From NCBI GenBank assembly GCA_964036045.1, contig OZ038379.1:71826719-71890718 (forward strand): a stretch of DNA of 64,000 nucleotides, read 5' to 3'. Of this stretch, positions 29,852-40,675 are shown piece after piece. The stretch comes from Eutreptiella sp. 'Long Island Sound 2002' (taxonomy: Eukaryota > Euglenozoa > Euglenophyceae > Eutreptiales > Eutreptiaceae). A model generated the notes under the pieces. That model was not told the DNA's origin, made no database searches, and saw nothing but the letters and a program-made list of their open reading frames with translations. A program made the translations under genes and the position numbers. The first letter of the stretch is position 1. The number at the start of each line of letters is the position of its first letter.

Positions 29852-31824
29852 GGCCAAACCCACGCAGACCACCGTCATACACCACGGGGCAAAATGCTCA
29901 TACCAAAACACCACATGACCGCCCAGGACCTATCGGCCGTCCCTGACGACTCCCAACACATGCCAAGCAAATGTTGGGCGTGTGACCCCAACTCACCCAC
30001 CACACCATGGCCCGTATTACACCTCATAGCACGCCACCACACCCACCCCACAGCCCACCTACCACCACAGACCTACGCACGGGTGGCCCCGTGGTTCCAC
30101 CGAGCTGATACGAACCCCACAGTGGCGTGGAACCCGGACCACAAACCCCAATGGCTATTCACCACAACACCCACCTGGCCCCGCCCTGACCCCGCAGGAA
30201 TTGCAATCTGTTACAGCATATAGGAACCAGGCAGCAGGGGCAAGCACGAGCACCCCTATTATCCGCTCCACCACTCCTGCCACACATCAGAACACCTAAC
30301 AAAAACCCTCACATGCCGGGACCTGAACCCGGACACAGCCTACATCCTCCGCTACATCTACTCCTACCTCACACAACGACAACCAGAACACAGACTCATA
30401 GCCATGTCACCCAGCGCGAGGCGCATCATCTCCAAGTGAATAGGGGTGTGCGCCACCCCCATCCCGCAGCCCCAAAACCCGGTGGCCCACTTCACCACGG
30501 GCGTCGCCATATATGCCTACCTACCCATGAACCCATGCCGCCTCCCACAACCATCACCGGCGGACCTACTCTTCTTCACCGACGCCTCAGGCGAGTCCGC
30601 CCTCACGCCCCACACCGGGGGGGCCAACCTGCAACTGACCCACAGCGAGGGACACTACCACATGGACCACCACAAGGGCCACCCACCTACAGGGCCTCCT
30701 TCCGCGGGGAACTGGGGGCCATGGCCGACGCCATCGCCAAAACTGCGGTCAACCTGCCCGCCCTCCTCCCGCAAGTTGTCCGGGTCTGGTTCGTAGTGGA
30801 CGCCACTGTAGACACACACCTACTCCTTCGCATAGCACGACAGCCACTCCACAAAGCCACCGCGTCGAGCCTCAGCACCCAAGCACTGCTGCTCTGGAAA
30901 CCGCTTCGCAGCCTTCTCGCCTACGTCCAACTTAACATCGTGAAGCAGGAGTCCCACAGGCACCAATACAGAAATGGTAAGGTCGACATCCAGGCAGTTC
31001 ACCCTCGCAGTACGCACCTACCGACCCTCCAGGTGCCCAACCTGGACCGAAACCACACACACTTCCAGCACATACGCCCCCAAGCCGGAACTCCATCAAA
31101 CCCCGGACTGGGTACCGAAGGACGCCCCCTATACCTCACAGGACAGAGCATACCATTACCCGAACCCCCTCGAACATCTCGCCGGCGTGCTCGGCGACAC
31201 AGACAGCCGAGCGCACATCCAAGAGCTCCAGGAGAAACTCAAAGTCGTCTCTACCACTCGGCGCTACGACCAGCGTGCGTCCCAGCCCATCTGCAGATAC
31301 GACCTATCTAGCCTCTCAGGGGACAACTACGATTCCTCATCAGGGTCGCCCGATGGCTCGCCCGCAAGCACATCCACGTCCCGGAAGAACACACCCGCTG
31401 CCCATGCGACCACACCACCCTGAAGGACTGGGAACACTTCAAGATATGCCCCCTGCATACGGGCAGGGACACACTAGTGGGGTGGTCCCCGGGGGAAACC
31501 CTACAGCAACACAAAGGCTGGCCCACCCACAGCCACACACACCAAGCAACGGAACACCTCCTCACGGATCCCCTGATCAAGGAGGCCACTATGAGAGGGG
31601 CGGTGACAGAGGCCCTGCTACGGCACCTCACCAAACACGCGGAGGTCCTGATGGGGGCAGTAGCACACCTCCAGCTAGAGGCAGTCTGCAGAGCAGCGGC
31701 CCAAATGGTACACCGCAAGCGCCTCCTGTTGACACGCACAGAGCAACTTGCAGACCACAGTACCAGGGAACACATGCTGCGTCTCATCCATTACCATGCC
31801 GTGCATGACCCGGAGGTCCACTAA
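29852..31824 (+). pseudogene. GC-rich LINE ORF2, second half: RNase H and zinc finger
   Basis: Continues the frame of 19010-20401 after the LINE insertion. In-frame TAG 30221-30223 and TGA 30437-30439 interrupt. RNase H: LLFFTDASGE near 30560 (first Asp), then after a frame change FRGELGAMADAIAK near 30700 (Glu), WFVVDATVDTH near 30790 (Asp) and SHRHQYRNGKVDIQA near 30955. A zinc-finger-like CPCDHTTLKDWEHFKICPL follows near 31400-31460. Further frame changes lie near 31.0 and 31.3 kb. The terminal segment (31.5-31.82 kb) is helical and ends at TAA 31822-31824. It is the same domain order as the RNase H-zinc finger fragment at 9875-12467, so the two are probably related families. Confidence 0.65.
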
Positions 31825-34217
31825 CCTGCTCTGCGCCCCACACACGCCCCCCACCTCCGTCGACAGGCCTCCAAAACACCACCAGAGCACCCCAGAAGAC
31901 AACCCACCGCAAGACCCCCCCACCACAAGCCCCGAAGACACCCCAGGACCAACCACCTCTCAGCCACGGGACCACCCGGCACCACCAAGCCCAGCCAAGC
32001 CTGTCCAAGACCACCCACACATCGACGTCTGCCCGGCACCGCCAGACCCCCCCAGACCGGGCCCCCCCTCCCCTCACACCGGCCACCATCAGGGACCCCG
32101 ACTTTCTCCGAGCAACCCTCCAAGGAAGGGCCCTAGACACTCCCTTGGGCTGATACCGCCTACAAGAGAGCTGGACCAAGCTCACCGTCAAGGCCCTCCG
32201 GGACCTAGCCACCCCGGAGAAAGGTCCCCACGAGGCCATCGTAGACGAGGTCCTCTGGAGGGCCCGCAAACACACCCAAGACCAGCACATCTGCATTCCC
32301 CCCCATTGAGTGGGGCCAGGCCCTGACACACGACACCGACACAAACGTCACACGTTGAGGAACCACACGCCTACGACGAGCCCCAGCGGAGAAGGACCAC
32401 CCAGCAGACCCGAACCATCCGGAACAGTGGGAACAGGCCATCACACACCAACTCGCAACACCGCCCTTCGCGCCGCCGGCCTCCGCACCCCCGATGAAGA
32501 CCGCCCCCCCCCACCTACAGACAGCGACCACCCCCCGCCGGAAGTCTGGTGTACAGTTCTCGAGCGCGGGCACTACTACGGAGTGGCCGCAACAGCAGCG
32601 TCCCCCGGCCAACAATGGGTAATCAAGGGGACCGACACCATGCTCCTCCTAGGGGCCGCCATACCAGGGGCAATAGGAGACCCAACCACCCCGCACAAGG
32701 TCCTGAGGGGAGTCCTCCAGTCGGGGGACAAAGCCCCGGGCCGCGCACTGGCCCAAATTACCTACCACCTGGGACTGGCCATGCTCTGCCTGTCCCAGTG
32801 CATCAAGTGCCGCTGGCCGTCCACAGGGACCGTGCCCTGGATCTGGGCCATCGCCACCGCCCACACACAAGTCGAGGCGCGCCCCGACACGCGGAAGGAC
32901 CCCCCCCCGCTACAACACTCCCTCACCTGCGGGTACCACGCCATCGACAGGGTCCTCCGGCGCAAGGGCCTTAGCCCACCCCTACAGTACCCTCTTCCCA
33001 CCACCGACCAAGAGGTGCCCCAAATACGGACACTCATCTGCGAAATCATTGCCACGGCCGCAGAAGACGGCAAGCTCATCCTCCAGACCTCCCCACCTAC
33101 ACGAGACCACAGCAGCACCCCGCTGCAAGCGGACACTTACACTGAGACAACACACGCGAACCCAGCCCCACCCCCCCCACTCTGCCCCTGCCCCTACCCC
33201 TCCCTCCCCACTCCCCACCCAGCAGCGCACACACACTCACCATCGCGCGCAGCCCCAGGCCCCGCAACACGGGCCTCCCCCATCCACCCGGTCACCCACA
33301 CACGCCGGCCACAGACCCTCCCGCCGAACGCCCCTCATCGCCCTTCACACCCGGCAACCCACACACACCTGCCGCGAAGAGCCCCTAGCCCCACGGCACA
33401 CCCACCCTGCCCAGTGACCCGCATACGCCCACCGCAAACCCCCCCGAAACCCCAGGCCGAACCCTCCCGGCCCCCAAACGCGGCCCACGCGAACTGTTCC
33501 CCCCCGCGGACGCCGACGTGCATGCCCTCACGCGTTGCAGGAGCCCAGCCGAGCCGAACCCGGAGGGCGGAGACCGCAGCCCCGCACCTCCCCCGCCCAC
33601 CGCCGCTAATCAGATCGGCCCACTGGGCCGCCAGGTCGCGGCAGGGCCCCTCCAGCCACGCGCTCCCAACCCGCAGCCCGAGGAGATGCCCTCCATCCTC
33701 CCGCAGTGGCCACAGCGGAGGCCGCCGCGGCCCACAAAGCCGCACCCGCCCGCATGGCAGCGCAACCCACATCCCCCAAAACCACCACTTCCTCCTCGTC
33801 CTCATCCCCTTCGACGTCCTCCACCTCCTCCTCCGACCTCCCCCTCCCCCTCATCCACAAAGCCACGTCCAAAGCCAAAGCTGCAGCCGCACGCTAAGCT
33901 GCCGGAGGCCCACCAACCCCCACACAGGCAATTCTGGCACCCCGGCAGCACGCCAGAAACCCTACCCACCCAGCACCGGTGCCCTCACACCTCCAGGACG
34001 AGGTTCTCCTCGACCTCGAACCGGACCTCAACATGAAACCCGACCCCAAACCGAAACCGGAGCCCAAAACGACAACACCGCCCACAAAAGCACCACCACC
34101 ACTACCACAACCAACAACATCACCAACACCACCCACACCAGCCCACACAGCAGCAAAAATCACAAAAGGCGCGATGGCAGCAGCACCGGAAGTGCCCCCG
34201 CCCTGACAAAACCCTAA
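31825..34217 (+). pseudogene. GC-rich ORF with possible Ulp1-like cysteine-protease domain, then Pro/Thr-rich tail
   Basis: It follows the LINE ORF2 stop directly. Sensible sequence begins near 32075 (TIRDPDFLRATLQGRALD), with a TGA near 32143 and a frame change near 32310. The frame 32310-34217 contains VWCTVLERGHYYGVAATA (His near 32570), QWVIKGTD (Asp ~21 residues later) and LQHSLTCGYHAIDRVL (Gln five residues before Cys, then Gly, near 32912-32960). The order His-Asp-Gln-CysGly is that of C48/Ulp1 papain-fold proteases, though the Asp-to-Cys spacing (~105) is long. After ~33150 it is low-complexity Pro/His/Thr/Arg and probably not structured. It could be a C-terminal domain of the LINE, a separate ORF, or chance similarity. 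Confidence 0.35.
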
Positions 34218-35488
34218 CCCAAACCCAAGCCAGGACCCCGCACCCAGTGCATCCCGAGCCTCCCTCCCCCCAGCGAGAGCCGTCACCACGGAGGCGACCA
34301 CACAACACGACCCCATCCATACCGTCGTCCACATCCCCATCTCCAAGGGCCCCACCATCCACCCCCCACAAACCACCATAAGGGGCGCCCAGACCGACCT
34401 GGGGACGTGGGACCCCTCGACTTTGGTCGCCGTCAAGCCGAGCTGCAAACACGCCCCCACTATCCACCAAGCCGTACAGCGCCAAGGGCTGCAAACGATG
34501 TCCAACCCTCAAGCCCCACCGGAATGCCAAGGGACCCTAGAGGCATACCCACAGCACCATCACCACCACCATTACCACCACCATCCCCATCGCCGCCAGC
34601 GCCCCCGACACAACCACCACCACCACCACCACCTCCTCCTCCTCCCCCAACACTACCCCCCCCACCATCACTACCACTGCCTACCACCCTACCCCACCGG
34701 GCCAGAAACCCGGTGCACGAACAGCACCAGCGCATGAGATTGCAGCACCAGCCACCAGGCGCTCCACCCCACTACCTTGCCTACCACCAAGGACCGTCCC
34801 CCCCTACCAAGAATGGTATCCGCCCGGCCACCACGTCCACACCGAAGGGGCCCCTCAGGTGAACCCCCGACCAGGACAACCCCCCCGGCAACAACTGGAC
34901 CCGTGCCACCTGCCGCAACCGCCGCCGCATCCACCTCAACGGGCGCCACACCCCTACGTGGCAGATCCATGGCGGGTATGGGACTTTCCCCTTCCCCAGG
35001 TGGCGGCAGCACCCGAGGCCCCCCAGGCCCCATCGAAGCCTCCTGACTGGCACGACTCGACCTGCGACGAGGCCCGATCCCGAAAACGGCGGCGCTCCCG
35101 CTCCCCCCCCCGCGCGTCGCTCCCGCCCCTGCCTCTCGCGCTCCCCGCAGCGCCACTGCGCCTCAACCGCTCACCCGCGCCGCTCTCGCTCCCCGAGGCG
35201 CGGCCATGACTCCCCAGAGCCCAGCTCCCGCCGTTCCCGTTCCCCCAAGCGCCACCACGCGCGCCACTGCCATCCCTTGTCCGCGTCCTTCTCCCCTCAA
35301 GAACAGCACCGCCCTTCCTGTTCGCCGCGCCACCGATACACATTCTCCGATCCCAGCCCCGCCACCGCCGCTCAAGGACCTCAAGCTCGGAGCCCTCCCC
35401 CCCCCTGGCCCCCGCCATCCTCGCCTGGTGGTCTGCCCCCGCCCTGTGGGAGCTCCGCCGCTCGGTGAAGTGGGCCCGGGGAGCCAGA
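34218..35488 (+). pseudogene. GC-rich LINE ORF1-like protein, part before the gypsy insertion
   Basis: Frames change several times. Recognisable texture: a His/Pro-rich tract near 34550-34680, an SR-type basic segment (CDEARSRKRRRSRSPPR near 35065-35110), then AILAWWSAPALWELRRSVKW near 35412-35470, which runs into the LTR at 35489. The reading resumes beyond the gypsy element at 49136. SR-rich plus a short globular end resembles the ORF1-like protein at 14065-16322. No named domain. Confidence 0.35.
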
Positions 35489-35753
35489 GTAAGAAAAAGT
35501 GTATTTCCCTGCCAAAAGGTTAGCCTTAGGTGTCATAGAGAGGCCTAAAGGCACAACACATTTTCATCTTAGTATTGGCCTTTCCAATAGGGGTGACAAG
35601 ACATTTTGACCTATAAAACTAAGCATTGATCTATGGATGTTGTGTGGACCCCTGACCCCCGAAATGATTGGACTTATTCACCATTTCCTGGACTGACTGA
35701 GGCGCTGACATTAATCTAGAGCCTATACAGTTTTCTATATTGTTTCATGAATG

Positions 35754-35843
35754 CTTAGCTATCCTATTGGTCTGCACCCTAGGGGGCTGGGGCACTTCTT
35801 TTTGAGAGGTCCCGAGTTCAATTCTTAGTCAGCCTAGACAAGT
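35754..35843 (+). other. tRNA-like segment in 5' LTR
   Basis: Counterpart of 48636-48723, more decayed: the box B-like AGTTCAATTCTT replaces GGTTCAACTCC, and the anticodon-arm-like stem is partly lost. Confidence 0.45.
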
Positions 35844-35945
35844 AGGAAGATCCCATGTGACATGGCAGTGACCTCAGCGCCACAAGCCATGCCACCTCAG
35901 CACCTATGAAACGCAAAACAAAGAGTGCACATCTCTAGATGGCAC

Positions 35946-35953
35946 TATAAAAG
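35946..35953 (+). promoter_or_regulatory. TATA box in 5' LTR U3
   Basis: TATAAAAG within CACTATAAAAGAGAG, conserved at 48824-48831 in the other LTR. The position, about 300 bp before the LTR end, suits the element's RNA polymerase II promoter. Confidence 0.6.
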
Positions 35954-36261
35954 AGAGAGTGCCCATGTGGGCAGTTTTGACATGATTGTAGGATACTTTC
36001 TAACTGTCTTTTCATAAATCTGTAGTTATTGTGAGTTTACTTTGTTGTTACACTATTTCGTTTGACTGCAGCCCTTGATGTTGTGGATTCTATCCTGTGG
36101 TCCCTTGCTTGCACTGTGGGCACTTGTATTTCTCTCCGATTTCATCAAAACATATTTATTTGGAAAACCTGAGCTACATCAAGAAGCAGCAGGAGCAAGC
36201 AGAGGCACAAACAAACCAATATCATCAAAGCATTAAACAGTGAAAGCCTGTTCTAACTTTC

Positions 36262-36272
36262 TGGTAGCAGAG
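36262..36272 (+). promoter_or_regulatory. Primer-binding site, initiator tRNA-Met type
   Basis: TGGTAGCAGAG starts four bases after the 5' LTR. It is complementary to the CCA-bearing 3' end of initiator tRNA-Met of the AGCAGAG...CTCTGCTACCA type. Confidence 0.8.
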
Positions 36273-36490
36273 ATTTTCAGTCTTTGCGTACCTGCCAGCC
36301 CGTGCAGTACAACCAGTACGTGGAGACTGACTCCACCAAAGGGCGAAGAAATATAACATGGACACCAAGGACAGGGCCGAGAAGACAGCGCTCTCAGTGG
36401 CACCACCAATGCGAGCGACAGCGCCCAAACCTGCTGGTGAACCTGACCCTGAGGAGCCCGTACCTTCGGTGCCCTTAAGTGGGCTAGGGG

Positions 36491-38300
36491 ATGATTCCCT
36501 GGAGGGCTTCGGAGCTGCCTTCAGATAGACTCTCTGTTGGAGGACCTGAAGGCAAAGAGAAGGAGAAGGAGAAGGAAGCAGTGGACATGGGTATCGAAGA
36601 GGAACATCCTGGAGATGAACACCGACCACCCGGCGAGACACCCTTCGAGTACCAACCTTCGGAGAGCGCGCCGAGCGCCTCTGACCACCCTGCAGTGCCC
36701 TCTCCAACAACCACTAAACTTCCAGCCACACACCCAGCGACATCGTTACCCACAACCACTCCATCTATGGCTGCGGGTCTAGGTTTTACTGGTATGCCTT
36801 GCCCCACCTACAGTTCTGACTCCAGCCGCTACTGTGCCACCTATGGCAACTGCAGTCAGCGAACCAGTGGCATCCAGCTCCACCTACATCGGTGTTCCTG
36901 AGCCTATGCCGCGCCGCTATGAGGATGACTATCACCGACCCGCGGCAGCCGTGTACATGACTGGGATACTTGGCTATGCGGTGCCCGAGCCTGGCTATCC
37001 CGAGCCAGCACCTGCTTTCACCTCCCTGAGTAGCCTACGTGGCCCTGAGTCTTGTGGTGGAAGGAGCAGAGGATCAGGAAGATCCTCAAACAAGTCCCTG
37101 ACGCGGTCAGAGATACGAGAAGCTCTTCGAGGAGCAGCTTCAGAACTAGTTGGTTATCTAACTCAAGAAATTCAGGCCAAATTGGAGCCCCGGATTCCTC
37201 CCCAACCGTCACCTACCACCATGGGAGCTTCACCTCATCGTCTACAAGCCAATCATTTGGTGGTGTGACTGACGAACACCCTGGGAGGCTTGAGGAGCCG
37301 ACATATGCCGACTCCTGCTGTGATACCAAGGAGCCCTTTCGTATGAAGAACGGCCGAGCAACCCTACAGCCACGTGGACAACTGCACGCGAGCCGAGGTG
37401 GACCAGTTAGGGTTGACAGCCCCAAGGGCGATGGTCGATGTTGAGCCCTACGGCTCCAATGACCTGGGCAGTGATCCCTCTGATGATGAGCCGCCATCTA
37501 TGACGTCAGCTTCACCCTCTGAGGACAATGACCCTAAGGACCCCGAGAACTCGAGCGGCAAGAAGAAGAAGAAAAAGAGGAAGACCAAGCGCCATGAGGG
37601 GCGCAGGTCTCAGGACGCTAACACTATCGCCACCACCAAAATCGTGGAGAACTTGCCAGAGTTCACAGGGAAGGACCTCAGCGAGTTCGCTGAGAACTTC
37701 GGCTGTTTCCTGAGGATGACCGGCCAAACCCGTGGTAGTGGCCGAGTGAAGTGCGATCTGCTCCTGCAGTGCTGCTAGACCAAGTACCTGGAGAAGCAGG
37801 TCAAGCAGATTGTGACGAAGTCCGCCACCTTTGCCGAAGTGTTGGTTGCCCTGGAGAGGCAGTACTCTTCTTACGAGACCGACCTCTCCATCCGGGCCGA
37901 GATCCAGAGCCTGGCGCTGCTGCCCAACAACCCCAAGCCTGCCAGGACTTCTGAGCTACTTGCCGACTTGGACCACTGGGTAGGGCGACTGAAGCCCGGT
38001 TTCTATGGCAGCAACAAGCTGCTATTCTGGTAGGTGGCCAAGCTCCCACAAGAAGGGTGGGATGAATACCGGGCAACGGCAGAGCGCAAGGCAAGAGCCG
38101 TCACCTACGAGGACCTGTCTGTGCTATTTTTGGAGCTGGCGCTGGAAAATGAAAGCGACCAGCACCTGAACGCCTACCGTCCCCGAGGAGGCGGCTCTGG
38201 GAGCCATGGCCGAGGGTACCAAGGACCCCGACCTTGACAGGGGACTACCCCCTAGAATGCTCGCTTCATGAGCAATGTCCAGGACCTCTTCTGGTGTGAT
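36491..38300 (+). pseudogene. gag: Gypsy gag (capsid region), frameshifted and interrupted
   Basis: The N-terminal half is disordered, acidic and Pro/Ser/Thr-rich, with frame changes near 36.8, 37.2 and 37.35 kb. It then has a Lys run (GKKKKKKRKTKR near 37560). A capsid-like region begins IVENLPEFTGKDLSEFAENF near 37640 and continues through in-frame TAG 37776-37778 and TAG 38031-38033 (YLEKQVKQIV, FAEVLVALERQY, YEDLSVLFLELALENESDQHL), ending near TGA 38235. This matches the Ty3 gag capsid pattern. The nucleocapsid part lies beyond a 2.4-kb insertion, at 40676 on. Confidence 0.7.
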
Positions 38301-39014
38301 GTCAGAGATGAGCAGGGTTGCCTGCTTCATGTCTCTGACTGCGACTCACCTATGAATTTGTGGGGCATTCTGCGGCCAAAACTGCATTTACGCTACCGCA
38401 CTGGATCTGAAACTGCCGCAGTGCCAAAAATTTGTCGTTCAAACATGAATTTTTGCAAAATCCATTGCTTGAATACATTTGATTCCTTGGCACAAAAGTA
38501 TCGATGTGTCATAACATGACAATGCTGTGGTTGAATCTAAAGATGCCTGCCAAAAGTCGTTTTAATATTGTTGTTCTGCTGTTTTTGTGCTGCTCAGCTG
38601 TAGTGCAGATCGCTCCGGACATTTTCGGCTATTGACTGCTAAATTTTGACACAACATTTCTGACTAAAGCTGTGCAATTGCCTTTGTTTTGCCTTGCTTG
38701 CAAACACAACGTTGAACTGGTGAGAACTGTTGAGAACTGAGGTCCCTGGTACTTGATTTGTGTTGCTCGTAAAGGTTTCGGAACAGTTGACAGTTGACGT
38801 GCTGTGCACTTGCTTGTCATGTGCCTTCTTTGCCCGGTCTTGGCTCTGTGAGTTTACTTTTTGCCTGATTTGTTGCAAAGCCTGTTCTGCAACCCTTGAC
38901 TGTCCCTGAAATAGGATCTCCTGTGGTGCAGAAGTACCCATTCCAACGGTCAGGCTTTGTAGCTCATCTTTGGCAAATAGTCTCAAACTTGCAGGCACGG
39001 GCCCTTTGCACCGC

Positions 39015-39420
39015 ACAATGCTCAAAAGAACTAGGCTTTACAAAGGTTGGCAGGTGTTTGAAATGACAATGAGAACTGAGGTGTGTGGTTAACTGAGAAG
39101 TCAGTTTGAACTGGTCCCACCCTACCATGCTCAAAAGAACTTTGCTTCACAAAGGTTGGCACAGGTTTTTGAACTGACTTTGAGAACTGAGGTGTGCAGG
39201 TAACTCAGAACTCGGCTTGAACTGGTTGTAGCGTACGAGGCTCCAAAGAACTTCGCTTCACAAAGGTTGCCACAGGCTTTTGAAATGACGATGAGAACTG
39301 AGGTGTGTGGTTAACTGAGAACTCGTTTTGAACCGGTCGCACCGTATGAGGCGCTAAAGAACTTCGCGTCACAAACGTTGGCCCAGGTGTTTGAAATGAC
39401 ACTGAGAACTAAGGTGTTGC
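39015..39420 (+). repeat. Four tandem ~111-bp units
   Basis: Each unit carries (A)AAGAACT, then TTCACAAAGGTTG, then TGAGAACTGAGGTG at ~111-bp spacing (starts near 39018, 39128, 39239, 39351). The units are diverged by about 10-20% by eye. Confidence 0.8.
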
Positions 39421-39469
39421 TGGAGCTGACATTGCAATCCGGAACGGTGAGATCCTGCAAGTGCCAGCA

Positions 39470-40012
39470 AACCAGCAAACCATTGCTGCACAACAACCCA
39501 CTGCACATTGTGCCAAGTTTGCTGACACCAGAGGCATGGAGCGCACTGCATGTTTTTTTGTGTTCCTCCATCCATTAGCTGTTGCTGAAATGCAGCGACT
39601 TTGCAGCTGCAAGACTCATTTTGCATATTACGATTCGTTGATGGTAGTCAGAGTTACAGTTCAGCCAGTGGCCTATTCTGAATTTGTAAGTTAATTGATT
39701 ACAGCTGTTTTTGAACCATCTGCTGAAGGTACAACACACAGCGATGACAATTTTTCTGTTGCTTCACCAGTTAATATTTATCAGCAACCCGCTGAAGTGC
39801 AACAACCCACTGCATGCTTGGCAAGGATTGATGGCAGCACAGGCATTTCCTGCATCCATTAGTTGTTGCTGCCATGCTGACATACAGCGAGCAATTTTGC
39901 ATGTGCGAGACTCATTTTGCATATTACGATTACGCACCCCTGTGAAGTGCAACAACCTATTGCATGCTTGGCAAAGATTGATGGCAGCACAGGCATTTGC
40001 TGCATCCATTAG
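39470..40012 (+). repeat. Three partial ~160-170-bp repeats
   Basis: Blocks near 39470-39640, 39785-39935 and 39945-40012 share AAGTGCAACAACC-type starts, a GATGGCAGCACAGGCAT block, CATCCATTAG and GACTCATTTTGCATATTACG. The third is cut short. Confidence 0.75.
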
Positions 40013-40675
40013 TTTGCACTATTGGAGGTGGCAGGATAGCACAGACACTGTGTCCACTGTTGCCTCTGTTGTTTAGGCACGTTGTGTTGATTTTGCAACA
40101 TTTGAAGTAATAAAACGCATGCGAGGCAGAGACTGCAAGAAGATCAGTTTTGGTCAGAGTTTAGGGCGGCGTACAAGGTTGACGACAGTTGGTAGGTGCA
40201 GTGATCGGTTGCTAGACATTTGGTGAAGCAAATGATCGGGCATTTGTATGATTTTGTTAGTGAAATGTTTGTTATGAAAAGTTGGGGTATTGACAAGCAC
40301 ATCACATTATAACTGCATGGTGCAAGACAAAAAGCACAAGGACAATGTGAATCGTGTGTAGATCAGGGTCAATCTATCTTGTCTACATACATTGCAATGG
40401 TTTCCATTTTGTATTGTGTTGGACAAGTAAGTAATTCATTTCTCCACACAAATTGAGTTTTTGTTTTGCCCGAAATATTGGATGTGCATGACATCTTGGC
40501 ACTCAAAATGAGCCATGCGTCAAAGGTTATTATGAATGATAGGCAAAAACCACAAAATATTCAGAACAAGCTTAATACACAACAAAGATGTGTCAAATGT
40601 GTCAACCATTTGGATAGAATCCGGGTTTTGGCCACTTTGTGCCCGGTAAAATCAAAGGTGTAGCGAGACTGTTTC

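Larger units (their letters stand above)
35489..36257 (+). repeat. 5' LTR (~769 bp) of gypsy element
   Basis: Aligns along its whole length with 48326-49135; both begin GTAAG(A/G)AAAAGTG and end GCCTGTTCTAAC. Ends are set where the copies diverge from flanks (TTTC before the PBS here, GTGAGGCGG after the other copy). The two LTRs differ at many positions, so the insertion is not recent. It contains a TATA box and a tRNA-like segment. Confidence 0.9.

Noticed and set aside
33150-34217. Structured protein in the C-terminal half of the 32310-34217 frame
   Set aside because: Pure low-complexity Pro/His/Thr/Arg composition over CCA-rich DNA; not credible as a domain.
35480-35490. Target-site duplication for the complete gypsy element
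   Set aside because: The flanks (CAGAG and GTGAG) do not match convincingly whichever LTR start is chosen.
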